The notes below the pieces were generated by a model. The model did not search any database. It was not told the origin of the DNA and saw only the letters and a program-made list of their open reading frames with translations. A stretch of DNA of 64,000 nt from the NCBI GenBank assembly GCA_958510875.1, contig OY294067.1:281871242-281935241 (forward strand). The letters are read 5' to 3'. Source of the DNA: Endomychus coccineus. Lineage: Eukaryota; Arthropoda; Insecta; Coleoptera; Endomychidae. How positions within the stretch are numbered: position 1 is the first letter of the stretch; every line of letters begins with the position of its first letter. Positions 44,655 through 55,056 of this stretch are shown here, piece by piece. Made by a program: the position numbers and the translations under genes.

Positions 44655-45225
44655 GCTAGAGACCTTCTTCACTAAAAGTGATACCAATAGGGTCTATTTG
44701 GGCACTATCTGCTAGGTATGTCTTATTATCAGTAGATTTTATTAAATAGTTAATGGCAATCTGTAGATAGAATCTTGATGCGATTTTCTGGTAATTACTG
44801 TCAGCCCAATTCTCACTATTTTGTAACAACTTCTCTAATAAGTGATCGGTGGTTTTTCTGACATTTTTTGAAAAAGTGTAGGAAATTGGTTCAATATACT
44901 TTTTATCATGAACACTTGCACATGATCAACAATCAAATTTGAATTTGCGTTCAGAATATTGTACACATCAATATTTTCGAATAAACTAAAGCTCTTCTAT
45001 ATAAACTATGCTAGTTCTATGAGTTAACTCTTCCCTCTTAGTAACTCCATCTTCTCACAATGCCAAATGTTGTTGATTCTGGGAAAAAAGTTGCTTGATG
45101 GTGCGTGTGCTCTAAAAACAAATGATGTTTCATCTTTAATAATCCATTTATCAGCTACATATTTACACACATCATCTTCATTCAGATTTAACCATCCGAA
45201 CATATAAACTCGTGTTCTTAGAAAG
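44655..45225 (-). pseudogene. Unidentified degraded protein-coding sequence
   Basis: Two coherent minus-strand stretches: MFGWLNLNEDDVCKYVADKW, IIKDETSFVFRAHAPSSNFF, PRINNIWHCEKMELL (45205-45035), then after a broken section SVHDKKYIEPISYTFSKNVR and WADSNYQKIASRFYLQIAIN through DSAQIDPIGITFSEEGL before a stop near 44655. Such consistent reading over ~270 bp is unlikely by chance, so this is a real protein remnant. I do not recognise the family. Candidates are a transposon passenger or an endogenous viral element. Confidence 0.45.
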
Positions 45226-46610
45226 TTTCAAGTTGGTGCATATAGTCCAAGCAACGAAACATTTGAAAGAAAAACATTTGAACTGAAACTGAAAATTGTT
45301 GTACATGTTCAATGAGGGGCTCCTGTTGAACATACTCGGTGGTTTAAAAGTAGTTGTTTTTCAATTTGTTCATAAATATCTCGAAAATTAGTAGAGAAAT
45401 AATGTTACTGCTAAATTAAAGAGTATGAAGTTTCCTACAAATCTAATTTATTGTGCTATAGTTTCAACAGTTAGCGAGATAGTCGGCATCAAAATTGGCG
45501 ATGCTGAAATTTACTCCAACTTTTCTGCAGCCATACTTTGCTCTCCACATCTTTTCGTACATGAACTGGAAATCAGGTTGAGTATGGGGGGACATTTTAG
45601 TAGTATTGTTTGTGGTCTAGAATAGGGAAAGTTGGAGATTTTATGCTCTTTAATTTAGAAGTAACGATGCTATCACCAGGTATAACAATGGTTGGGGAGA
45701 TCACTTCCACCCGAAATTTGGGGACGGCAACCCATTAGAACTTTTGGTTCTCAAGCCCCAGGCTCCATTCTAAACATGATTTTTTTATTCATGTACGAAA
45801 GTATGTGGAGCAAGGTGCGGCTGCAAGAAAAAAGTTGGAGTAAATTGCAGCGTCGCATATGAGGCTTCTCACCGACCACTCCAGAAAAGCAGTCCGAGGA
45901 AGAAGACACCCTTTTACAATGAGAACGTTGCCACTATATCTCTCCACATATACACATTTTTAATCATTTTTAATGAATACTTTAAATTTAACTTCTCAAT
46001 ATATACTTTCTTCAGATCTCCGTCTTTGATCTGTAGATAGAATCTTTTTTTTCTTTATGTATGAAACGGGTCACTTCGTTTTCACTTGATTTAATATATA
46101 GTTACATTAATCATCGACTAGCATTAGTAATTGGAAGAAATACATAGAAAAATGAAGGCACAATTTAAATTTAAAGTTGATTGTTGTTTTGAATTAGTGA
46201 TGTTTTACCATCCGTCACGGATTTTAAGAAATCTCCAATGTTGAGGCCATACTTTTCAAAAATTCTATCCAAGACACATACATGGGCTCTCACCTAGGTG
46301 GCATCTCTCCAAAATAACTGGAGCTTATAGGCTGATGTGTGATGCCTGTATTCCTTGTACATAGGACAAACTGAACGCATTTTCAGTGGGAGTTTCTTTT
46401 GAAATAATTGATTCTAATTACGAGAATCACCAATTACCTCGGTACACCGTTGAAGTTACAGCAAAATGAATTAAACCTTTTTGTAGGAAATTACATGCTC
46501 TTCAATTTAGCAATAACAGAAAACTACAAGTTCTCGAGGTATTTGTGAAAAATCGAAAACATTACCTAAAAACCAAGGATGGTGGCGCGAGCCATGGTGT
46601 TTTATTGTTT
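45226..46610. repeat. Inverted and repeated modules, probably MITE debris
   Basis: The motif of catgctctt(c/t)aatttagca type appears at about 45412 (minus), 45637 and 46487 (plus). ttactccaacttttctgcag at 45515 is repeated inverted at about 45785-45845. A minus-strand piece (46410-46150) reads MRSVCPMYKEYRHHTSAYKL and VLDRIFEKYGLNIGDFLKSV to a stop, family unknown. Confidence 0.4.
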
Positions 46611-46808
46611 TCACAAGCCTTCTGAATCAGAATCTGTTTTAAGATGAGATTTGATCGTTCCAATCGGGAAATCTTGAATTAATTCTTCAAGCTCATGCTC
46701 TTGCTTAACTACAATCGCAAAATTGTAATTTTTATGTAGTAAAAGTATGAGATATTCCCACCCTGCTTGAGGCGATGTGAAAGCACGTACATCCCATGTT
46801 ATTATATT
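46611..46808 (-). pseudogene. Open frame of 65 codons, unidentified
   Basis: Minus strand: ITWDVRAFTSPQAGWEYLIL, LLHKNYNFAIVVKQEHELEE, LIQDFPIGTIKSHLKTDSDS then EGL and TGA, with AATAAA eight bases later. There is no ATG, an in-frame TAA lies two codons upstream, and no splice acceptor sits between, so it is more likely a remnant than an exon. Confidence 0.3.
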
Positions 46809-48360
46809 ACCTGTCTGTCACTCAGGATATTACCTGCTCTTGTCTAATCTTATATCGTATAATCCGTGTTACATGTCCGGAATATGATAGTTCGTGATTA
46901 AGTTCGCACTCGTCTTTGGTTATGGTTTAGCTTGTTTTCAGGAGTAAACGATTGGATATGAATGGAGACCATGGGTCATCTGAAAATGAATAACTCTGAA
47001 AGTATTTACAACAATCGGAATACGCACAATCTAAAGGTATTGCATCTATTATAATTTCGTAAACTCATCTATTATAGGCGGGTGTATCCAACAAACATTG
47101 CGCTATATTGATTATAGGAAACAATTTCTGGAGAAGCAGGGTTGTGAATAAATAAAACCGTATTGTCAATGGAAAATTAAATAGCAAATTTGGAGAATTC
47201 TGTGAATGAGGTTCCTAACTTCCAAGTTTTTGTTTGTTTCCATTTTTCCTCAATTAACTAATTCAGCGTTTTGAACTTCTTCTCTGGTTCGAAGAAGAAA
47301 AATGTTGCAAATTTTGTTGGCAGACTATTGGAAGATCTCGTATGAATAACAATACTGTAGAAGAAGAGAAAGTTTTATTGCACACTACCTTAGAAACGTA
47401 AACCGAATCATGAAAGATTTTGCCTTAGTAAGCTAAAAATGAGTTTTGGTCACAACTTTTCAATGAACAGTAAGTTTTAAAAATTTGATAATTATACATG
47501 ATTTTTGTTCAAGCTAATTAACTTTATTAACTTTAATAATTAATCCTTTCACCACCAAACTATATTACAGATGATTCTTGTTCAACGCCAAATTGAAGGA
47601 AATGTCTATAAGATACTAATCTTTTATAATGAATACATACATGTACACTATAAAATGAAAATCTACCTTTGTGTTGTCCAAAAAGCGCCAATAAACCTCC
47701 GTACACAAACAAACAAACTCTTCTGAAATGTTGCCAGTACAAAAAAATTGGGAGAAATTAGTTAATGGCAACTGTCAAAAAAATTTATTGATAACGATCT
47801 TATCTATTTTTAGGTTCTTTCTGAACGAAAGAATACGTTAAATAATAAGCTGCAGCTGGTGGATGTACTTTCTTTCTTACTTCCCGAGCTTTATTAGCAA
47901 GCGATGTAAACATAATATTTTATAGCTATAGGAAATTACAATTTTATGCATTCTAGAAACTAATAAAAATAGATATCAATTTTCACGAGATTATTCTGAG
48001 ATGGATAAGGAAAAGTTTATGAATTACTTGAAGTTTCGAAATAAGAAATTATATATGCTTATTGCTTGAGTTAGATTAAAAGTTAATTCAAGAAGCAAGT
48101 TATTAAAAAGGTATTAAATATAAACCGCTTACATCTCCCAACTCCTTTAGAGTTTGATATTTATGTCCTTGTATTTTTTAATTGATCTGGTTTAAGATTT
48201 TCAGAGGGGATATTATGAAGAAAAAATATGTAAAGGTGATTTCCACTTTGCGAATAATATTTAAACGGCACTGGATTTATATTTTTTCGTTATTAATATA
48301 GCACTAATTTCGATTTAATTTTATTATATGTTCCTAGTATTGTTGTATTTAATATATAAA
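46809..48360. other. No recognisable gene
   Basis: 47560-47742 minus (60 codons) has no motifs. AT-rich elsewhere. Confidence 0.3.
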
Positions 48361-48636
48361 TTACTGAAACGGTCTTCCATACGAAGATGATTTATTAATT
48401 TTGTTGTGATGATATTTGGGAACACAGTCAAAAGGTTTGAGCTCTGTAGAGTTCAATTTCTTATATCTTACAAGAGCTCTATTTGTTGGCCTTCTTGTAA
48501 TTGTCCAAACAATTCGAGAAAAGTATTTTGTATCGTGTCCTTGACCTTCCATTTCGCTTGATGCGTAAATACCCCTAATACGTAGAAAATAACTCTCTTG
48601 CTCGTATCTGATGAGGGTAGTGCTATTTTTATACAT
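48361..48636 (-). CDS. Possible terminal exon of an unidentified gene
   Basis: An open frame ends at TAA 48363-48361. A good acceptor (gtaattgtacag) precedes ATGTATAAAAATAG at 48636, so the exon could start there, giving 91 residues: MYKNSTTLIRYEQESYFLRI, RGIYASSEMEGQGHDTKYFS, RIVWTITRRPTNRALVRYKK, then KPFDCVPKYHHNK. Basic, one cysteine, no low complexity. The open frame extends upstream to 48720 without an ATG, and ACATG-GTAAGC (48692-48684 area) is a possible donor of a preceding short exon. No family recognised, so host gene status is a guess. Confidence 0.35.
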   Translation of the reverse strand: MYKNSTTLIRYEQESYFLRIRGIYASSEMEGQGHDTKYFSRIVWTITRRPTNRALVRYKKLNSTELKPFDCVPKYHHNKINKSSSYGRPFQ

Positions 48637-48779
48637 CTGTACAATTACGACCCAACTTGTTTTACTCAGAAGTAGGTAACGATGCTTACCATGTTGTGAA
48701 AACAGCCCAGAAGACACCAATCTTCAAAAGATAGAGAATACAAAATAATATTGTCTCAAGTGAAATACCTGTATAGATA

Positions 48780-50510
48780 TTATAAAAAAACAGCCAGATC
48801 GTCGAGAGTTTCTTGTTGCAAAATCGTTTATAATTTCATCGATTTTTAACGTCTTAATGAATTCTTGTTCAATACGAAAGACGTTGCTATTCCACATCAC
48901 GTAAATAGGTTTTTTCTGTTTTCAGTTTCGAAAATGAACGTTCCGTTTATGCCATACTAATAGGTAAAGTTAGAAATAACATTAATGCACTAGATACATC
49001 TGGTATATTTGATGAAACGCCCTAATTTTTTAAAATTATCCGCAAGTTCAAACACTTTAATTTTGAAATACTATGCCCTAGCTGCTTCCAAAGGATTAAA
49101 ATTTAATTAGGAACATCAATGTACAAGTCTTTATGGTGTATCATTTGCAAATTGCGCGTTTTACCATACAATTCTTCTTTACTTAAGGAAGCTAAGTTAT
49201 CGAGATATAAAAAAATAAAATTATTCTTTATGGCATTTATACTTTTAAAACTTATTTTCAACTGATTGGCAGGAATATCCATTATGCAAAAAAAACTTCC
49301 ACTTTGAATAGTTGTTCTGCATCGCTTAATTTCTCCTCATCTAAGATATCATGAAATTTTTGAACTTATGTTCTCAAACACAGGCTTTGTTATTCATATT
49401 TTTATACATATTGACAATAATTGTGACAATTCAGTATCATGTTCTCTATATTAGCTATTATAGCCTCAGTGAATGTATTTACGTCACATCTGGAATCCAG
49501 TCGTAAATGGGATTCTTGTGTCAATTTGTCATCAACTGACGAAGTGTTATCGGTGAGTTGGTACTTCTAAGAATTATTTGTGTTGCCTGGGATTTTCAGA
49601 TATGTAGCCAATGATAGCAGCTACTACCCTCCTTTAAAGACCCTACTTAGTTTAAAATTTGCCTGAAGTAAACGACTTTAAGAAAGAAAACAATTACAAC
49701 AATATCATTCAACGAGCAATATTATTATTACTTCCAATACATTAAAACAACATCAACCATATCATCAATATTACAATCAAAACGTTAACCTATAGAATTA
49801 CAACTGTAGGAAAACTAGCCTTCATAAATAAGGCAACTCAGTTGGTTTAGTGTAGTTTGTACATAAATGTATATAGGTGTGAATAAATAACTTGAAATCA
49901 TCAAGTGCTATCTCTTCAACCAACTACCATCATACTGAGTCATGCAAGAAGTGTAAATAACACCACCATTCAGCACAGGCTTAGTGTTGAATGAACTTGA
50001 CAAAACAACTGCTTTCGCCCTGTCCTCATATCTGCAAAGGTTGTTCTCATATGGCGAATTTAAAATTACGTTAAGTTGATTAGTTGCACATTTAAGACCT
50101 ACATCTGCTTTTGCAAAAATTTTGATGCCAGATCAATATTTTGTAGAATTTCTGTCTGAAATATTAGCAGAAAGATAAACTGAAATCGTTCAATATTTTC
50201 TCAATTGCTTTTGCTTCGACCCTTTCATCTTATTTTTGCTGGCCAATATTGAGTTAAACATGTGGTTGTACATAGCGTTTTAAGAGTAGATTTTATATTT
50301 TCATTTTGTGCTACTTTTTGATTAAAGATCTTGACAAATATCATAACAGTCTTTTAGCATAGGAACATTTGAACAAGCATCATTCACCACCAAACTCAAC
50401 TTATGAGCAACACAATGAACATATTTTGTAGTCGGTTCCTTTAATTTAATTGAAGTTTTGGGGCCCTGACAACAGCTACGTGGGCCTTGGTCTCCTCTCC
50501 TCCCTCCTAC
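48780..50510 (-). pseudogene. hAT-related transposase (ZMYM/DUF4371 type), degraded
   Basis: Near the 5' side (about 50470-50330) the minus strand reads TKYVHCVAHKLSLVVNDACS followed by MLKDCYDICQDL, the conserved CAAHxLNLVVxDA block of these transposases. At the 3' end (48960-48790) it reads LMLFLTLPISMA, a stop, then TERSFSKLKTEKTYLR, the C-terminal dimerisation (hATC) block. Between them are recognisable but broken frames. N-terminal zinc finger not found. Different copy from the hAT at 55057-57018. Confidence 0.65.
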
Positions 50511-50527
50511 CGCGATATGAGGTGTTT

Positions 50528-51108
50528 GTCACGACTGTAACGAAGCTTAAATTTTGAAATTCATTTATTTTAGATCAGGCAGTAAATACGAATATTATGC
50601 GTGAACTCCGAATGTGTATTCCGTGATTGTCACTTTTCTGAATCTCAGAAATTTTGAATAAGTGTAATTATTCAAATAAATGAATCGAATTCATGCCCGT
50701 TTAGAAAATTGCATTCATTCCGATTAACTTATGTTGCAAAAACGGGGATCTGGTAAGTTAACGCATCAAAGTTTGAACAGCCTTAAGTATAAAAAGGGCG
50801 AACAACCAAAAAACTCCGATAACATTTCTTTACTGTGCCAAGAGGAACTACCGAGATATCATGAGCGCGAATTTTAGATCTAAAAAGTAGCGTCACTTTC
50901 AATCATTGTTCGGGACATAAATAAAAAAGCGTCGGCCCAAAATAAGGAATTGGTGGTACGGACTTGACCAGAACCTCTAAAAACATATAAAAGCAGTGAC
51001 AGACAAAAGATCGAGATCTTTTTGTTAATTGATTATCAATCAGAATCAGAGTGAAGTCAGATTTGAAATTTGAATTGTATATAGTGTTCCGTGCTAGTGA
51101 ATTTTACA
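50528..51108 (+). promoter_or_regulatory. Possible solo LTR with TATA box
   Basis: The segment starts tgtcacgactgtaacg and ends tgaattttaca (TG...CA). It contains tataaaagcagtgac at 50987-51001, about 90 bases before the end, followed by repeated agtg-type initiator motifs, a layout common in Gypsy LTRs. I find no matching target duplication and no second LTR, so this could also be an ordinary TATA promoter. Confidence 0.35.
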
Positions 51109-51155
51109 TAAGGTAAATGATAGCTTAATATTTTATTTTCGGGCATTACGATATA

Positions 51156-53413
51156 CAGGGTGTCCCAATATTGCTGGGACACAGAGCTACCACGTATTCT
51201 AGAGGTCAAAATAAGTCGATTGAGCCCAATTTACCTGTATACCAAAATGTACCGTTTGTCCGTGAGAAGAGTTCAAAGTTTACTAAAAAAAATACATTTT
51301 TGTATGTTGTTCCGAAGTGCTTTATACAAATTTAATGAAATTTGGTAAATGTGTATTCTAGATGATTAGCTTACTTTTAGTAATCAAAAAAACCCAAAGA
51401 AAATTGTAGAGGGGTTGGAACCACCCTCACCCCTTGGCATTTTTCCCCCATTTTTGTAGGGGTGGGAATACGGTTTTAAGACTTTTTTATCTGGAAGGCC
51501 TACTCATTATCTTCATTTTCTTACTCTTGTAAAAACTCCGTATTTTGCGTAGTTTTCAAGAAAAAAAATGTTTTCGCAAACACTGATAACCGATTTTCGG
51601 GTATAGGTTTAATAAAATTGTAATACAAAATTTAGTTGGCCGCGGACACAAAGACAAAACCAAATGTTATGATTTTGACAGGAAACATAGTTTATTGTTA
51701 ACAGTAAATGTGTCAGTTATTTGTTCTCTTTTGCTTGTTTTTTTATTATTTCTTATTGTCATCACTGTTTTTGTTTAATTGTTATTGCTGTTGTTGCTGT
51801 TCCTTTGACGTCCCACAATTATGAATTTTCCTTTTAATGAACAGACCGACATGTTATTAGTTCTTGGATATTGTCAAGGTAACTGCCGCGAAAGTGTTCG
51901 CGTGTATCAAGAGAGGTATCCAAACCGGAGAATTCCAAACCATAAAACTTTTGCCCGAATCGAAAGACGTCTTCGAGAAACGGGGAGGTTGACCCCAGTA
52001 AGAGTTAACGCTGGAAGACCTCGACAAGCTCGAACACCTATTGCGGAAGAAGCTGTTCTTCAAATGATTGATAACAATCCTAATACCAGTACTAGAAGAT
52101 TGCAACGAGAAGCTGGAATTCCAAAAAGCACTGTAAGTCGAATCATTAGAGATCAATTAATTCGGCCATTTCACATCCAGCCAGTGCAAGAATTGTTGCC
52201 ACCTGACTACGAATTACGTTTAAGTTTTTTACAAACTATTCGGGAGCGCAGAGTAGTCGACAACGGATTCCATACTAAGATCTTGTTTACTGATGAGTCT
52301 TGTTTTACACGTCGCGGTATGACAAACCTACACAACGATCATGTTTATGCAGATGAAAATCCACATGCCATTAAAAGTAGACATTATCAACGTGAATTTA
52401 AAATTAATGTCTGGGTCGGAATTATTGGCGAATTTATAGTCGGACCGTTACGATTACCTGATCGTCTGAATGGCGATAGTTACCTCCGTTTCCTTCAACA
52501 AAATTTGCCAGAATTATTAGAAGACTTGCCTCTTAACTTGCGTAGAAATACGTTCTTCATGCATGATGGTGCACCACCTCATTTTGCACGTGCAGTAAGA
52601 GAATATCTTGGTGAACAATTTGGTGGCAGGTGGATAGGTAGGGGACAAGAAGCACCCATTCAATGGCCTCCGCGGTCTCCAGATTTAAACCCTTGTGACT
52701 TCTTCATCTGGGGAGAATTAAAAAGACAAGTGTACGAGGTTCAAATAAATAACATCGAACAACTGTGGAATAGAATTCAAAATGCTGTAAATGCGCTACG
52801 AGAAAATGACGATGTTTTAAGAAGAGTGCATTTCAATTTTTTACGTCGAATTGACCTCTGTATTAATGAAGGTGGAGGTCACATTGAACACTTGTTATAA
52901 AAATTATTGTTTGTCTTGTGTAAATGTATTGTGTAATTTGTGTCTAATAATTTTATTAAACCTATACCCGAAAATCGGTTATCAGTGTTTGCGAAAACAT
53001 TTTTTTTCTTGAAAACTACGCAAAATACGGAGTTTTTACAGGAGTAAGAAAATGAAGATAATGAGTAGGCCTTCCAGATAAAAAAGTCTTAAAACCGTAT
53101 TCCCACCCCTACAAAAATGGGGGAAAAAATGCCAAGGGGTGAGGGTGGTTCCAACCCCTCTACAATTTTCTTTGGGTTTTTTTGATTACTAAAAGTAAGC
53201 TAATCATCTAGAATACACATTTACCAAATTTCATTAAATTTGTATAAAGCACTTCGGAACAACATACAAAAATGTATTTTTTTTAGTAAACTTTGAACTC
53301 TTCTCACGGACAAACGGTACATTTTGGTATACAGGTAAATTGGGCTCAATCGACTTATTTTGACCTCTAGAATACGTGGTAGCTCTGTGTCCCAGCAATA
53401 TTGGGACACCCTG
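51156..53413 (+). mobile_element. Apparently intact mariner-superfamily transposon (DD43D), 464-bp TIRs
   Basis: Both ends are TA-CAGGGTGTCCCAATATTG (TA at 51154-51155 and 53414-53415). The left TIR, 51156-51619, and the right TIR, 52949-53413, differ by about one substitution and one T/C-run indel over ~464 bp by my reading. The 2258-bp element holds a single full transposase frame (51821-52900). Near-identical TIRs and an undamaged ORF suggest recent activity. Confidence 0.9.
51821..52900 (+). CDS. DD43D Tc1/mariner-superfamily transposase, 359 aa
   Basis: A DUF4817-like helix-turn-helix region (DMLLVLGYCQGNCRESVRVY through FARIERRLRETG, ~10-55) is followed by a second HTH (TSTRRLQREAGIPKSTVSRI, ~89-108). 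The DDE catalytic residues are D158 (ILFTDESCF), D249 (FFMHDGAPPHF) and D293 (PDLNPCDFFIWG), with 43 residues between the last two. All family motifs are intact, the start ATG lies ~200 bp inside the left TIR, and the stop TAA is ~50 bp before the right TIR. It cuts and pastes its own TIRs at TA sites. Spacing of 43 is unlike classical mariner (34) or Tc1 (34E). Confidence 0.9.
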   Translation: MNFPFNEQTDMLLVLGYCQGNCRESVRVYQERYPNRRIPNHKTFARIERRLRETGRLTPVRVNAGRPRQARTPIAEEAVLQMIDNNPNTSTRRLQREAGIPKSTVSRIIRDQLIRPFHIQPVQELLPPDYELRLSFLQTIRERRVVDNGFHTKILFTDESCFTRRGMTNLHNDHVYADENPHAIKSRHYQREFKINVWVGIIGEFIVGPLRLPDRLNGDSYLRFLQQNLPELLEDLPLNLRRNTFFMHDGAPPHFARAVREYLGEQFGGRWIGRGQEAPIQWPPRSPDLNPCDFFIWGELKRQVYEVQINNIEQLWNRIQNAVNALRENDDVLRRVHFNFLRRIDLCINEGGGHIEHLL

Positions 53414-53481
53414 TATTTTCCGATCCGACCGAATGTTAACGGTTTGATATATCGTAGTGCGTTTTAACAACATTTTCAAGT

Positions 53482-53631
53482 AATAATGCTATCTTGGATA
53501 GTAGACTTCCGCGGACAGCTAATCTTGAAAAATCTTGTCTTCCGGATGGATTCCGCGTCACAATAGCATCAAGTCGAGCTATTGTGACGCGGAATCCATC
53601 CGGAAGACAAGATTTTTCAATAATGCTATCT
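53482..53631. mobile_element. 43-bp-arm hairpin insertion related to the 40-kb element
   Basis: Perfect inverted arms lie at 53525-53567 and 53578-53620 around a 10-base loop (atcaagtcga). The first 38 bases (from 53491, atcttggatagtagacttcc) match the start of 39967-40125, and the right arm (gctattgtgacgcggaat) matches its end; the left arm is an inverted copy of that end and replaces the middle. aataatgct(atct) flanks it at 53482-53494 and 53619-53631. Confidence 0.75.
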
Positions 53632-55048
53632 GAATGATTACCGTACACCGCTTATTACTCTAGGACCTGCTTGATTTCTGTTTTCCGTAAATTGATAAAT
53701 GTAAATCATTTATCAACCGGATCCGTACCGTTGAATTGAAATTAGATACCGAACATATCGTGAAAATATATATGTTGTAACAGTTTTCTTTTACCGCTTG
53801 AGCTTTTTTACATTTTCCGTCTGGGTGAATTTTTGTGAAATATATCGTTCAATTGCATTCCATTAATTATTCTGAAAATGTACTTGTTCTTGTTATAATT
53901 ATTATATATTTCAATATTTGGAATTCCCCGTTTTATTCAGTTATTTCTACTTCATCTTTAAATGAGCTAAGTTTTAACCGAGTATCAATTGTAATTAAAG
54001 CCTACAATTTTGATACTGTTTTCTGCCCAATGGGCCCTGGTTTCACTTCACTGTAGCTACCCTAGGGACAAGGCTATCCATAGATAGCATAGTGACAAGC
54101 CTTGTGGTGAGGACCCTAGCAGAAGTCCTCAAAAAGGAGTAAACCTTTGGATAAATCTGGCGCTCGAGGATTTGAAGTTAACCGCAGTAAGCAGTTTACC
54201 CAAAAGTCACAAGGTACACGTGATACGCCGTTATAAACATCATGATTGCTCAGCTCATCACATCCTGGATAGCTATAATGCTCTTTTTCTCTATTCATAT
54301 TCAGGAAATCTTGGTAGAATTGTCTTCGTAATGGTCTTTACTCCCCCATTTGTGTACATTTTTGTAGACACGGCTATTTTGAATCATTGACATATATGGT
54401 TGTTGAAAAATTTCAGAAGTGAAAGAACATGAAGGGCTACGAAACCTTAGAAACACACTGTAGATAAGTTACTCAAGTCATTCTGGTTGGTTAACATCAA
54501 AATAGTCTATTATGGTCAATTTAATGATTATATCCGTAAGTTGAAAGCTCGCGCCTACACAAATCATGTTCTAGCAACGCCTCATTATTTTTCCCAAGCA
54601 TGGCTCTGTACGTGACGTTGATGTTGCGAGTCAGACCGCAACGAACGGTATAATTACTAGGGTGGGTATTCTTGCATATCATGTGAACGGAAATTAATAA
54701 AACGTCATAACCACCTCAAGAAATTACATGTGTTTCTGAACAACATTGATTTCATAATTTCTTCTCGTTAGCGCAAGTTTCGTTATTAAATAAGTTGCGT
54801 CATTAAACCAGTAACATGGAAGGTAATGAGCTGGTGAAAGGAAAACTAATATACAATATCATACCAAGTAGTTAGAAGCAAAAGTGGCTAAGTGAGAGAT
54901 TTGTTGTAATTTTGACTTATTTGCAAATAATGAGAGAGGAGGTTAGTTCGTTTCTATTAGGTAGTAAAATAGCCTACCTAATTGAAGCGTCGATGTCAGA
55001 GCTATCTAGAAGCACTGTCAAAAATCAAGCAAAACGATATTGAAGTTG
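53632..55048. other. No recognisable gene
   Basis: Frames at 53835-54056 and 54172-54390 (plus) and 54116-54298 (minus) lack motifs. tgctatctatggatagcc near 54075-54092 is a small palindrome-like patch. Nothing else assigned. Confidence 0.3.
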
Positions 55049-55056
55049 GTTTTACT

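Noticed and set aside
46611..46808. Last exon of a host gene with nearby AATAAA
   Set aside because: An in-frame TAA lies two codons upstream with no acceptor between, so it cannot be reached by splicing as read; kept only as a weak remnant.
51160..51348. 62-codon frame also present as a mirror copy at 53221-53409
   Set aside because: It lies wholly inside the two TIRs of the DD43D element; the duplicate exists because the TIRs are identical.
54056..54200. tRNA-like or SINE-like segment
   Set aside because: No A box and B box at tRNA spacing could be found.
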